Assembly: GCA_037126765.1 (NCBI GenBank) | Contig: JBBCBC010000025.1 | Span: 17,912,175-17,976,174, forward strand | Direction: 5' to 3' | Length of the DNA: 64,000 bases | Source of the DNA: Stenogyne calaminthoides | Taxonomy: Eukaryota > Streptophyta > Magnoliopsida > Lamiales > Lamiaceae | Shown here: piece after piece, positions 32,215 to 44,782 of the stretch | How the letters are laid out: each line of letters begins with the position of its first letter | Position numbering within the stretch: the stretch's first letter is position 1 | Program-made: the position numbers and the translations under genes | The notes under the pieces: generated by a model | The model's input: the letters and a program-made list of their open reading frames with translations, nothing else | Databases searched by the model: none | Told to the model about the DNA's origin: nothing

Positions 32215-33903
32215 TGTTGGGAGATGATTTAATAAAGATTTTGATTAGATCTCAAAACCCCTGAGTATGACATCTATCAGGACATCTTGATAGTATAGGA
32301 TCAGGATCAGGTTTCAATAGATATTAGAGATCAGGATTATCTGTACCATGTATAGTCAGCAGATATAGATCAGGGATGTTTAATGTACTGAAGAATCAGA
32401 AGAATCCTGAAGACTCAGAAGACTCTGAAAACTTGAAGATCCTGAAGATTGTTTTGTACTGATCAAAAAGGACCTTGAACAAACTATCTTAATGAAATAG
32501 TATTATGTTCATTCCTAGTACAAACAAACAGAATGTTAGACACTCGTGAACATTAAGGAACATATCAAATCCGAAAGGTCAACCTAAATAGAGTCGTTTT
32601 ACTTGTCTTTGTTCAAAGAAAAACTTCAACCAACGGGGAGGCAACAACAACGTACTTCACTGACACTGAAAGCGACATCTCACTGAAGAAATGTCAGGTC
32701 TGATATCTTCCAGTTCACAGAAGTTGGTGATTGGCTACATGACTGCATATTTCCTAAAACATGCAAGGGTGTGTTCAAACCCTAAAAATAGTCGTTCATC
32801 AATAACAAGAAGAGGAAACTCTTGATGTTATCTCTTCCAACATATAGTTTTTCAAGTGTGACCTTACGAGAAAGTTGCCTATAAATACCAGTAATCATTC
32901 GTATTCTTACAAATTGAAGCACTCGAAAACCTAGAATTTCCCAAGTGTTTCACATTGAAGAGAGCTCATTTTCACTAAGCCTAGATTTGATAGATATATT
33001 CAAAGCTTAGTAGAGATATCCTAGCCTTTGCATTTGTTCTTATTGTAAAGGATATCTCACCCTAGTTGGAAACCAACCCAACCCAAACCCTTTGATAAGG
33101 TAGTTTGAGTGTGTGTGATTTGTTGGTGAGTAAGAGTTGTAAAGATTGAGTAAGCTGCAGGTTAGTCAGCCAGAAAGCTCTAGATAAGAAGTGAGTAAAC
33201 TGTTTTAGACAGTCAGAAAGCTTGTGTGTGTTGAGTTAGTAAGCTGCAGTGAATCAACCAGAAAACTCAAGGTAGAAAAGTTTGTAAGCTGCAGTGAGTC
33301 AGCCTGAAAACTTTAGGAGAAGTGTGTTAAGAAATTTCTCTTAAGATCAGAGAGAGTGGACGTAGGAGCTTGAGTCTCTGAAACACTATAAATTGTTGTG
33401 TTGTTTGCTTTCTATATTGCATTCTATCTGCTGCATATTTTCACTGAAAGCATACTATTTTCTTAATACTCAGTTGGAATCAATCCATTGAATGTGCATT
33501 AATTGATCACACCCTTAACCACTATTTTACTAAGGAAAGGATTTTCATCAATATAAAATGAGTATAAACTTAGGGCCTATCTTTCCGCACTCTTGATAAG
33601 GTAGAACGGATAGTTCCCAAACTGAACTAACTCTACTGAGTATTTAGTAAGATAATTATCTGATCCAAGCTTCTCAGGATCTCTGATAAAACTCAGGATC
33701 AGTTGGGCTAATATGAAGCTACTGAAAGCTGCTCAGGATCACTGTTTCTGTAGACTTTGACTCAGGGCAATCTGTGCTTCTCAGGGTGAAATTCTCAGAA
33801 CATCCTGACCCTCTGATCTCAGTAAAAGAAAATTTTTAAAAATCACTGAACACACGTATTCCCCCCCATACACGTGTAAGACTCGTTTGCACCGGGACCA
33901 ACA
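32215..33903 (+). repeat. 5' LTR of copia element A
   Basis: The 1689-bp LTR runs from TGTTGGGAGATG to ACCGGGACCAACA. It holds AGAAGACTC-type repeats (about 32390-32455), a TATAAATA box (about 32880) and GTAAGCTGCAG/CAGCCAGAAAGCTC tandem units (33145-33310). A C-loop hairpin near the 3' end is imperfect here. Confidence 0.9.
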
Positions 33904-33905
33904 AG

Positions 33906-33917
33906 TGGTATCAGAGC
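33906..33917 (+). promoter_or_regulatory. Primer-binding site of copia element A
   Basis: TGGTATCAGAGC two bases after the LTR pairs with the 3' end of initiator tRNA-Met, the usual copia primer. Confidence 0.9.
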
Positions 33918-34026
33918 AGTGGTTCATTTTGACCACTTGCTTTGGTAGCCATAGTCTGTTTGCTAAAAGACTTTGGTGGTCTGTTGAATAGATCTTATTG
34001 CTGATATCTTACAAGGCTCATTCATC

Positions 34027-35684
34027 ATGCCTTCTAAGAAACTTCCTATGTTCTCTGTTGAGAGCTATGATCTATGGAGATTGAGAATGCAGGCACATCT
34101 GTATTCTAAGCATGAAAGAATGTGGAGAGTGGTTTCTGAAGGACCATTCAAATACACTGTTGTAAATCCCAGGATCAGTGATGCTGAGAAAGATGATCTC
34201 ATAAATGAATTTCCAAAACCTGATGACCAACTTACTCCTGATGAGAGAAAGTTAGTCAATTTGGACTACATTGCTAAAGATACACTATATAGCACTATTG
34301 ATGATGGTGTTATGGGGATGATTTCTCGCTGTGAAACTGCCAAAGAAATATGGGACACACTTGCTATCATGTGTAAAGGCACAGATCATATTAAAGAGAA
34401 CAAACTTTATGTTGCTATTGGAAAGTTTGACAGCTTTGAAATGGAAGATGGTGAATCCATTGACAAACTGGAAGTCAGATTCACTAGCATTATGAATGAT
34501 CTGAATGCTCTTGAGAAAAGATACCCACAGAGAGAAGTGGCACTGAAAATTCTTAGAGGATTATTTAAGAAATGAGATATTCATGCTGTGGTGATTGAAA
34601 ACACCAAGAATATTGATTCTATTCCATACCATCAAGTTTCCTCTGAACTAAAAGCTTATGAATTTGTGATTGACAAGAAAACTAAGAAATCTGATAGCAA
34701 AGATGAATCTTTATCTAGCAAGAATGTGGCTTTCAAAGCCAAAGAGAAATCCTGTAAAACTAGAGAGTCTGATAACTCACCTGCCAAAAATTAGGATGAC
34801 CAAGAGGATAAGCTAGTACCGATGGCAAGGAGGTTTGAAAGACACAATAGCAGATTTGGACAATACAAGAAATATTATAAGAACAACAGGTACAAGAACA
34901 GGAATAACTCAGAAGCTGAGGACAAACCCACTGAGAAAAGGAAGGACCACAAAGCTGAAGGATCCTCATCCAGAAAGAAGGACTCCAAAACCAAGGAGGA
35001 AAGTGATCAGGATGATGATACCAACAGATGTTATAACTGCCAAAAGAAGGGTCACTTCCAGTATGATTGTCCTGAGCTGAGTGCCAAGGAAAGAAAGGAG
35101 AGACAAGCCAAGAGAGACAGAAAGATCTCTAGCAAGAAGGCTATGATTGCTGAAGAAGAAGAACAATCCGAAGAAGGTTCCAGTTCTTCAGATGAGATAT
35201 TCTCAGAAAGTGACAGTGATGATATATACCTGTTGCTATGGAGGAGGTAAATTCTTCTATCTCTGTTTTTGCTCCTACACAAGCACCTGAGTTCTCAAGT
35301 TCAACTGTAACCAGTAACTTTGACCTGATGGATTCTTTTGAGAATCTTATGAGGGACTATTCTGTGTTACAAGAACTGCTCATAGAAACTCAAGAGCAGA
35401 ATAAGGAACTGACTGCTGAAAATCTGAAGTGGAAAAACTCTAATACTGCTGAAATCACTTCTTAATTAATGGGAACTACTGATGAACTTGATGTTCTGAA
35501 AGTACAACTCTCAGAAAAAGAGAAAGTGATAGATACCCTGAATGGAAAATTAAAGGAATCCACTGAGAAAAACCAGCTTATCAGAACTGAATTCAATGAC
35601 CTCTTTGAGAAGCATGAAACTCTAAAGAAAAGTGAGGATAGTGTGCGGAGAAAGTTAGCTCTATTGAATTCTGCATCTAAATTA
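34027..35684 (+). pseudogene. SIRE-like gag, 5' part, with stops
   Basis: The protein starts MPSKKLPMFSVESYDLWRLR, with the UBN2-type gag core (KEIWDTLAIMCKGTDHIKEN, then FTSIMNDLNALEKRYP). Stops lie at 34573, 34792 and 35248, with frame changes. The zinc knuckle CYNCQKKGHFQYDC (C-X2-C-X4-H-X4-C) is intact. A Ser/Glu/Asp stretch and a coiled coil (LKVQLSEKEKVIDTLNGKL) follow, as in SIRE elements. The frame runs into LNSASK at 35684, where the nested element sits, and resumes at 44783 with VIDEIQSYQ. Gag would coat the RNA. Confidence 0.8.
35680..35684. repeat. Left target duplication of the nested copia element (AATTA, one base changed)
   Basis: AATTA here and AAGTA at 44783-44787 differ by one base. 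The gag reading frame across the join requires the AAGTA form. Confidence 0.75.
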
Positions 35685-37275
35685 TGTTGGAATTTAGAGG
35701 CACGTAAAACACGTAATCACATGTGCAACGAAAATTAAAGTTCACCAACAACGAACAATTAATTGCATACAGAATACAATAATCATAACGAGAAATCTTA
35801 CAGTAACTCGAGAGCAGATTTCTCTACTACGGTATCCACGTAATCTCCGTTCACGAACTTGCACAGATTTACCTGCGTTGAATCTGAGAAGGAATTTGCT
35901 AGGAAAATTCATATTCTAGATTTTATGGAGAAATATGAATTAACGTCACTTATGAATTCCCAAGAGCTTGTATATATAGGAAAGACCCAACTTAAATCTT
36001 AAGCTAACCTGATTGGGAAATAAAATCCCTAATCTTTATTTAAATAAATCTCTAAGATTTATTTCCCTCATATAAAATCTCTATGGGTTTGATTCCCTTA
36101 TATGAAAATCTCTACAATTTATTTCCATATACATTAAATCCTACAATTATATTCCAAATATAATTATTGGGAATTCTTATTTAATTAAATCCAATTTAAT
36201 TAAATATTAATAATAATTAATTCCAAATTAATCTATTATTAATTAATTCTCCATAAATTAAATATTAAATTCAATTTAACATTTAATCAACCAACTATCA
36301 TTCGTAATAGGGAATTACTTGTTGTGTGACCCATAGGCCCTCATATATCGAGCGATTAGTCAAACTAACGGTCTTAATTGAACCCTAGACAATAAATCGG
36401 ACATTCTCAATATGTGAGGTACGTTGCGAGAAACGTGCAACTACCTGTAACTGAAACATGGGCTATTACGATTTCCTCCTTTCATTCGCGAATACTCGAT
36501 TAAGTCTTGAACATGATGAAGTGTCTATTCAAATAACTTAATCATGTTATCTCCAATCACTAATTGATCATGTATGTCACACTTAGCCACAAAGTCTAAG
36601 TTGACGTGCATCGGCCGATGACTTTGATCCAATTATGATGAGAAGATGAGTATTCTCTCTAAATCCACTTTGAGGAATGAATCCTATTCTTGGCTCAACT
36701 ACCACGCACATGCACTTCGTGATGAACCCAATCCAAGCCGTATCTACCCATGGTTAGGGTGCAAGCATTGGTCATGGTCAAAGTTCATCATCCCACACAT
36801 GTCGTGCGTATTGACCTCAAGTCAAAGGAGTATCGCATCGCTCCCACTAACCGAGACACCCGTAGACACATATAGTGGAAATACATCAAACGGTTTCTCG
36901 GATGGGTATACCAATACCCTCTAAGGTATTTGTGCATCCATCATGAGATACCTAGTATCTCGTAGTAAGTGAGATCTTACTACACTCTCTAAGAGTATGA
37001 TGCAGATCGCACACCAATCTCCATTGTATCATCAATATCCCATTCTTGATGATCCTTGATCGGGGCTATTTGAGAATCATGCTTAAGTCATCTGAGTTCT
37101 CACAACCTCAATGACAACAATGACTCATGGGAACACTTGTATGAATAAATACAAACTATCAAACAAGTGTATTCCCATACATTAATATTAATTGAACAAT
37201 AATATTAAATCAAACTGAATATCATCGAGTATTATGTCCTTGCAATAGATTGTCTCTAGGACACTAACACTAACA
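35685..37275 (-). repeat. 3' LTR of element F
   Basis: On the minus strand it runs TGTTAGTGTTAGTGTCC to CTAAATTCCAACA. TATATATACAAG lies at about 35980. Only scattered differences from 43186-44782 are seen. Confidence 0.9.
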
Positions 37276-37431
37276 ATCTCCCACTTGGACTAGAGTCAAT
37301 CACCTACATGTCTAACCCCTAGACCATCAAATGTCTAGTGTGTACATGAACATTAAGTGTTATGGTGAAAGGATCTGCCAAATTAAATATGTGGGAATAC
37401 ATTTTAATTATATTTCTCCTATCGTTATGAT

Positions 37432-38641
37432 CTATCGGATCAAATGATAAGCCTGGTACTGTTTGTCGATCTCAGTTCCTTTGTATGCGCAATCGCACCA
37501 ACTTTGTCTCAATACAAGTTTATTAGACAACTGGCACTCGGAACTACCCTTAGTTCTATCAAGAACTATAAAATCCAGAAAGCCTCCTTGAGGCTTTTGA
37601 TACAGCAATGTACTCAGCTTCGATTGTTGAACTGCGGTCGTTTTGCTTGGAACTATTCCAACTGACCGCCTCATTATTGAGAGTGAAACATAACCTGACT
37701 GTGATTTGTAATCATCATAGTCGGATTGGAAACTTGTGTCAGCATAACTAGTTACTACTAGTTCTGACTGTCCACTATAGACAAGGAGACATTCTTTAGT
37801 TCGTCTACGATACTTTAGAATGGACTTGACAGCAATTCAGTGAGACTCACCCGGATTATGTTGGTATCTACCAGTGATGTTGATAGCGTGGGCCACATTT
37901 GGCCTAGTGCAAGTCATGTCGTACATGATTGACCCAATTGCATGTGCATATGGGACATCTTTCACGTGTTTGATATCAGCTTCAACAGAAGGACAATCCT
38001 TCTTTGAACTCTTTATCCCATGATTTGCCGATAGAGATGCTCTCTTAGAGTTCTCCATCGCAAAACGCTTCAACACCTTGTCTACATAGGTGGACTGTGA
38101 CAGTGCCAACATCCTCTTGGATCTATCCCTGTGGATCATGATACCTAGGATGTACCAGACTTCACCAAGACCCTTCATTATGAAGGTCTTTAACAACAAA
38201 TCTTTAATGGACTGCATTAACGGGATATTGTTTCCCAAAATCAATATGTCATCGACATACACGATTATGAAAACAATATTCTTCCCGCTGCGTGTACAAT
38301 AAACGCAAGGATCTTCCAAATTTCTGATGAAGTCAAAAGACGATAGCTTCATCAAATCGGATATTCCAACTCCTAGAAGCTTGCTTCAATCCATAAATGG
38401 ATATCTTTAGTTTGCATACTAGATTAGAATTTTACTTAGATATAAAACCTTCCGGTTGAGTCATAAACACTTCCTTATCAATGTTTCCATTGAGGAAAGC
38501 TGTTTTGACATCCATCTGCCACATCTCATAATCATAGTGTGCTGCTATCGCAAGTAAAATACGAATAAACTTGATCTTTGCAACTGATGAGAAGGTCTCG
38601 TCATAGTCAATGCCTTTGCGTTTACTATGACCCTTTGCCAC
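37432..38641 (-). pseudogene. Element F reverse transcriptase and RNase H
   Basis: The minus-strand reading KGHSKRKGIDYDETFSSVAK then QMDVKTAFLNGNIDKEVFM begins RT. FIIVYVDDILILGNN carries the YVDD active site. SYADTSFQSDYDDYKSQSGY is the first RNase H block. Frame changes at 38356-38432 and stops in RNase H inactivate it. RT and RNase H would make the cDNA and remove the RNA strand. Confidence 0.8.
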
Positions 38642-39434
38642 TGACCTAGCTTTGTAGGTTTGTACTTTGCCATTTGCATTGGTCTTGTTCTTGAAGACCC
38701 AATCGCAACTTATGGGTCTAACCCTTCAGGTAACTCAACCAAGTCCCAGACTTGATTGGTGTACATCTAGTCCATCTCGAATTTCATGACATCATGCCAC
38801 TTCCCTGAATCAATATCTGATATTGCTTCAGAATAAGTATTAAGATCGTCCTTATCCGGAATGTCCACATTATCGAGTTCCTCCAAGAGGTAACCATATC
38901 TAATGGGCGGATTGCGATTCCTAATTGACTTACGGAGCTGTGGTTGTGCAGGCTATACATTCTGATTGTGAAAATTTTGTGGTGCATCAATTTCATCAAT
39001 GTTCGGAGAGTTCTCAAGAGCTACACTTTCAGATGCCTCTTGGGCGGGAGTTTGAATTATGTTGTTCTCATTCAGCCCACTTGGAGGTTCTTGCACTGGC
39101 AAACATACTTCAATTATGCTTCCACTGGCTGAAAGACGACCACCTAGTGAAAGACTCCCACCGTGAAAGTTGCTAAATGCTCCCACTGATTTCTTGTCAT
39201 GTTGCTTGTACAAGATTTCAGTCTCTTTGTTAATTTGTGGTTCTTGAATTTCTTCAAGTTCTATCAGCTTACGACCTTTTTCTTAAAAGATATAGTCTTC
39301 TTCGAGGAACTTGGTCTTCTTAGAAACAATCACTCAGGTAGATAGAAGTAATATCCTCTAGTTTCCTTAGGATATCCCACAAAATAACCCTTTTCACCTT
39401 TGGATTTCAACTTGTCGGTAAGCATCCTTTTCAC
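38642..39434 (-). pseudogene. Element F linker between integrase and RT, broken
   Basis: The minus strand carries the integrase C-terminal and linker part in changing frames, including KQHDKKSVGAFSNFHGGSLS. No uninterrupted ORF longer than about 90 codons remains. Confidence 0.5.
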
Positions 39435-39436
39435 AA

Positions 39437-40199
39437 TTACGGGGCAACCCCATGTTCGATATGTGTAAAAGTTGGCTTCTTGCCACACCATAGTTCATAT
39501 GGTGTATGTTCAACCGATTTAGATGGAATCCTATTCAGAATGTTAATTGAGGTTTGTAACGCATATCCCATAAGAATGTTGGAAGACATGAAAAGCTCAT
39601 CATGGACCTTACCTTGTCTAATAGGGTTCGGTTTCTTCTCTCGGACACACCGTTCATGTGCGGTGTTCCGGGAGAAGTCCATTGTGACTGGATTCCATGT
39701 AACTTCAAGTAATCACTGAATTCATGGCTAAGGTATTCACTTCTTCGATCTAATCGAAGAGTCTTAATACTCTTACCAAGATGCTTCTCTACTTCAGCTT
39801 TATACTCCTTGAATTTTCTCAAAAGATTCGGACTTGTGTCTCATAAGATACACGTATTCGTATCTCAAGAAATCGTTAGTAAAAGTGATGAAGTACCCGA
39901 AGTGATCCCTAGCTAGAGTGGGCAATGGTCCACAATCATCGTTGTAGATCAACTCTAGAACTTCTTTTGCATGCACCCCTTTCCCAGAAAAAAAGACTGT
40001 TGATCATCTTGCCCATGAGATAAGATTCACAATCTCCATAAGACTCACAGTCGAATGGGGTTAAGTAGTCTAACTTTCTTAACCTTGAAATTATGTTCTC
40101 GTTCACATGATCAAGTTCTACAATGCCATAAGTAAGTCGGGTTTTCATGATTACTAAGTTTGAGTCTTTTATTTTGTATATTAAGAACATCATATCCAT
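39437..40199 (-). pseudogene. Element F integrase
   Basis: The pre-integrase zinc region reads RLRKLDYLTPFDCESYGDCE. The core reads KEYKAEVEKHLGKSIKTLRL, then SPGTPHMNGVSERRNRTLLD, with the catalytic Glu in ERRNRTLLD. PYELWCGKKPTFTHIE is the copia integrase C-terminal block. The second catalytic Asp region reads LRLDRRSEYL, where DRGGEYL is usual. The frame breaks several times. Confidence 0.75.
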
Positions 40200-40338
40200 A
40201 ATGCAACAAATACATGTTGCGTGTAATAGAAAGAACTAATGACAATCATTAAGTTCTAATCTAAAACCAAAGGGTAAGTCTAACACATAAGTCCCCACAC
40301 GTTGAGTAGCAACTCTTGCTCCGTTTCCACGTGTAAGA

Positions 40339-40921
40339 CTACTTCACCCGCTCCAACTGCCCTATGAAACATGAGCCTTTCACATTAGTGCAAATGTGAG
40401 AGCCACATTCGGTATCTAATACCAAGTAGTTAGCGCTATTAGTGGATATGTCTATCTTAATAACAAACATACATGTTCTAGTGCCAGAAGCACCCAGTGC
40501 CTTCCTTTTAGCAACCAGAACCTTATAGTCCTTCTTCCAGTGACCTCTTCTACTTATAGTAGAGGCACACATCCTTGTCTACCCGCTCCTTCTTTTGAAC
40601 ACCATCTTAGTGATAGTGAACCCAAAAGTCTTGAGCATGTGTTGAAGTTCAGGCATGGTCGCATCCGTCTTATTCATATTGTAGTTCACAATGAAGCTAA
40701 AATATGAATCCGAGAGCGACTAGAGGATAGCATAAATGAAAACGTTGGTCTTTTAGCTCAAAGCCTGAATTACCAAGTTTATCAATTAGGCATATCATCA
40801 TAAGTACATGAGGTGAAATATTCTCTCCTTCAGCTAACCGGCATTTGAACAGATCTCTCATCACTTCATAAATCCCAGAACAAGATTTAGAATCAAGGAG
40901 ATCCTTCAGATGCTTGAGCAT
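40339..40921 (-). pseudogene. Element F gag end and protease
   Basis: VLDTECGSHICTNVKG is the copia protease loop; the common form is DTGCGSHIC, so here the Gly after DT is Glu. Upstream, DLFKCRLAEGENISPHVLMM and LIDKLGNSGFELKD belong to the gag domain of copia elements. The zinc knuckle is decayed (HWKKDYKVLVAKRK). Confidence 0.65.
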
Positions 40922-43172
40922 TTAGAAGAGACCCATTTCCTGATGTTGCCTTAAGCATATCGGGAGTCATGCCGAGATACATCACACAATCGAAGTCCGA
41001 AGCATCCTTTTGATATTTCTTCCGAAATTCTACGCCAAACGTGGGCATCATCGAGTACCAACTTTAAGGGTAATCCTGGATTGGCGTGTCCAACACGTAC
41101 TCAATCTTTTTTAAATTTTTAAGACCAAACACATGTTTCGGTGCGGTCCGTAAAATTTGCCTAGCCAATTTTGTTTGTTTCCAAACACATCTCAATAACA
41201 AAATATACATTTCAACTAACCAAGAGAAATAAAATAAAACGAATTAATTAATACACATAATTCCTATGATCAATATTCAAAGAATCAAAATAAACACGGC
41301 CTTTCTTTAGTTTTTATTTTGTTCCATTATTTTCACATACTCAACGACCTCATTCTAAGAGAGTACGAATTTATATCATATATAAATTGTAATGGACTAG
41401 ATCCACATTCCAACCATCATAATCCCAAATGAGGGTGATCATTACAATAACATAACCGGTAGGTCTCCAAACCAATTGTAAAATCAAGAATCTCCTAGTT
41501 TGTCGAACCTAGTTCGATGATGTCACTTACCCTTTGTTCCCATGGGCTAAATAAATAAAAGTTAAGTTGGTTTACAACCATCGTTGCACGATAAATACAT
41601 GTCCCTATAAAAGTTCCATTAGATGTAGATCCCAGCAAAAGATTTAGGGTCTTTAAGACTATCGAAACGAAATCTCCGGTTTACTTTTAATTTTGATGGA
41701 AGACAACTTATCAAATTAATGAGAAAACCATATTTTAGTGAGGAACATTTTTAAAGGCGGGGTATTAATTGCTTAATCAAGATCCAACATGTTAATCTAC
41801 ATCAAATTTGAGCAATTATTGGGCGCCGCCTACCCAAACATGATTTTATACGAACTAACACTTATATGGGTGTTGTCTACCCAAAATAATAATACGGTCC
41901 GACAAATATTGGGTTCCACCTACCCAAAAAATTATAATGCGGACTATAAATGCGTTAACGAATTTAATAAAATAAAATAAACAGGTTAACAAGTGGGAAT
42001 TTAATAATCCTTCTTTTAAAAAACCAAATTTAAAATCTAATTTTAAATTCAATTCATGATTATTAAAATAATAATTAATCCAATTAATTATAAAATAAAA
42101 TCTAATTTGATTTCAAGACTTAAAATTAATCTTATTAATTCTAAATCAATTTTAATCCATTTATTTATCAAGGGCTCATGTGCAAGTTTTGAAAACTGCA
42201 CGAAAGGGACTGTCCTAAATATAATTTCGGCACAGTCTTTCCCCTCATTGTCGCCCGGTTTCCAAAACCGTCATTCGATCGGGTCATCCGAACCAAACAT
42301 CCAACAATTCATCAGTTCATTAGAATTATTCCAAAAAATTCCCAAAACTGTTCCAATCGTTAAGGTTTGTTCAGAATTTTCGTTCATCAGTTCCAAACCA
42401 ATACAAAACCTAAACCAAACAATTTCGACAATCAACATGAATCGAAAATCCCCAAATTTCAGAAGCAACATGCAACGTAATGAAGAGGCAAAATTTGAAG
42501 CAGGTAAGCATCGTCAAAAAAAAAAAAAACCCGGTGCGGGCGAGTCTCTGACATCGCTAGGCGCGTGCGGGTGACTCGCCATCTTCACCGAAACAGAGGG
42601 CACGCGCGGAGTCACAGCCTGTTCGAAACAGGATGCAAGCGACGGGTCGAATCGGTGGCGCGCCTACACGACTCACCTCGGCTTCGAATCGAGTTGACCC
42701 TAGTTAAAACCAGAGGACGGAGCGGCGCACCGCCATGGCTCGAATCGATTCGTGAGCGCACAACCGTGATTTTCGAGGAATCGAGACGGTGGTCAACCCA
42801 ATCGATCGAATAACCAGGTGTGGCGATGGGAACGAGTGCGAGCGAGTTGCACCGCCGATTCGAGGTGAGGCGAATCGAATTCGCAATCGTGCGCGGTTTC
42901 GCGGCTTTGCACGACCACCGCGAGTCACGGCTTACAGCCGCCGACTTCGAGCGGCGTCGCGGATACCAGTGAACACCGGCGAGGCGGAGGGACGAAGGCG
43001 TCAATGAGTTTCCAGAAAACCCTAGGTTTTCATGGAGAAGAAGGACGAACCAGACAAATAAACTTGGGTGCGGTTTTAACAATTAAACCAGCCGCACCCG
43101 GTTTTGAAAATTAAAAAAAAATCAATTTTTAATTTCAAAACCAATTTATATGAAATTAAATCAAGAGCCTGA
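40922..43172 (-). other. Element F 5' region: gag remnant and long GC-rich leader
   Basis: The minus strand opens (from 43172) with a leader of about 600 bp that is far richer in G and C than the rest of the element. AT-rich sequence and gag remnants follow. The leader is dense in TCGAATCG and CGATTCG motifs (42640-42890). Three hairpin-type repeats lie at 41817-41935. Confidence 0.55.
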
Positions 43173-43184
43173 GCTCTGATACCA
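43173..43184 (-). promoter_or_regulatory. Primer-binding site of element F
   Basis: On the minus strand, TGGTATCAGAGC follows one base after the LTR end CCAACA. It fixes the element's orientation and the initiator tRNA-Met primer. Confidence 0.88.
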
Positions 43185-43185
43185 C

Positions 43186-44782
43186 TGTTGGAATTTAGAG
43201 GCACGTAAAACATGTAATCACATGCGCAACGGAAATTAAAGTTCACCAACAATGAACAATTAATTGCATACAGATTACAATAATCATAACGAGAAATCTT
43301 ACAGTAACTCGAGGGCAGATTTCTCTACTACGGTATCCACGTAATCCTTGTTCACGAACTTGCACAGATTTGTCAGCGTTGAATCAGAGACAAAATTTGC
43401 TAGGAAAATTCATATTCTAGATTTTATGGAGAAATATGAATTAACGTCACTTGTGAATTCCCAAGAGCTTGTATATATAGGAAAGTTCCAGCTTAAATCT
43501 TAAGCTAACCTGATTGAGAAATAAAATATCTAATCTTTATTTAAATAAATCTCTAAGATTTATTTCCCTCATATAAAATCTCTATGGATTTAATTCCCTT
43601 ATATGAAAATCTCTACGATTTATTTCCATATACATTAAATCCTACAATTATATTCCAAATATAATTATTGGAAATTCTTATTTAATTAAATCCAATTCAA
43701 TTAAATATTAATAATAATTAATTCCAAATTAATCTATTATTAATTAATTCTCCATAAATTAAATATTAAATCAAATTTAACATTTAATCGACCAACTATC
43801 ATCCATAATAGGGAATTACTTGTTGTGTGACCCATAGACCCTCATATATTGAGCGATTAGTCAAACTAACAGTCTTAATTGAACCATAGACAATAAATCA
43901 GACATTCTCAATATATGAGGTACGTTGCGAGAAACGTGCAACTACCTGTAACTAAAACATGGACTATTACGATTTCCTCCTTTCATTTGTGAATCGATTA
44001 AGTCTTGAACATGATGAAGTGTCTATTCAAATAACTTAATCATGTTATCTCCAATCACTAATTGATCATGTATGTCACACTTAGCCACAAAGTCTAAGTT
44101 GACGTGCATCGGACAATGACTTTGATCCAATTATGATGAGAAGGTATTCTCTCTAAATCCACTTTGAGGAATGAATCCTATTCTTGGCTCAACTACCACG
44201 CACATGCACTTCGTGATGAACCCAATCCAAGCCGTATCTACCCATGGTTATGGTGCAAGCATTGGTCATGGTCAAAGTTCATCATCCCACACATGTCGTG
44301 CGTATTGACCTCAAGTCAAAGGAGTATCGCATCGCTCCCACTAACCGAGACACCCGTAGACACATATAGTGGAAATACATCAAACAGTTTCTCAGATGGG
44401 TATACCAATACCCTCTAAGGTATTTGTGCATCCATCATGAGATACCTAGTATCTCGTAGTAAGTGAGATCTTACTACACTCTCTACAAGTATGATGCAGA
44501 TCGCACACCAATCTCCATTGTATCATCAATATCCCATTCTTGATGATCCTTGATCGGGGCTATTTGAGAATCATGCTTAAGTCATCTGAGTTCTCACAAC
44601 CTCAATGACAACAATAACTCATGGGAACACTTGTATGAATAAATGCAAACAATAAAACATAATATTCAAACAAGTGTATTGCCATACATTAATATTAATT
44701 GAACTATAATATTAAATCAAACTGAATATCATCGAGTATTATGTCCTTACAATAGATTGTCTCTAGGACACTAACACTAACA
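43186..44782 (-). repeat. 5' LTR of element F
   Basis: The 1597-bp LTR ends CTAAATTCCAACA beside the primer site. Confidence 0.9.

Larger units (their letters stand above)
35685..44782 (-). mobile_element. Copia element F (minus strand), complete ends, decayed pol
   Basis: Two LTRs of nearly equal sequence (35685-37275 and 43186-44782) enclose a minus-strand copia set: leader, gag, protease, integrase, RT and RNase H. The primer site lies next to the right LTR, and the polypurine tract (AAGTGGGAGAT on the minus strand) next to the left LTR. It is inserted in the gag gene of element A. The LTRs differ only at scattered positions, so this is one of the youngest insertions here, although its pol gene carries many stops. 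Confidence 0.88.

Noticed and set aside
33906..33917. TGGTATCAGAGC strings as tRNA gene pieces
   Set aside because: They sit one or two bases after LTR ends (33906, 43184 reverse, 53739), so they are primer-binding sites. No cloverleaf can be formed around them.
36646..36924. + strand ORF of 92 codons, repeated at 44164-44418
   Set aside because: It lies in both LTRs of element F, antisense to the element. Its conservation only reflects that LTRs are copies of each other.
42612..43082. 156-codon minus-strand ORF in GC-rich DNA, possible captured gene
   Set aside because: It overlaps a second ORF on the other strand, has Arg/Ser-rich low-complexity content, and sits where the leader of element F is expected. 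GC-rich DNA has few stops by chance.
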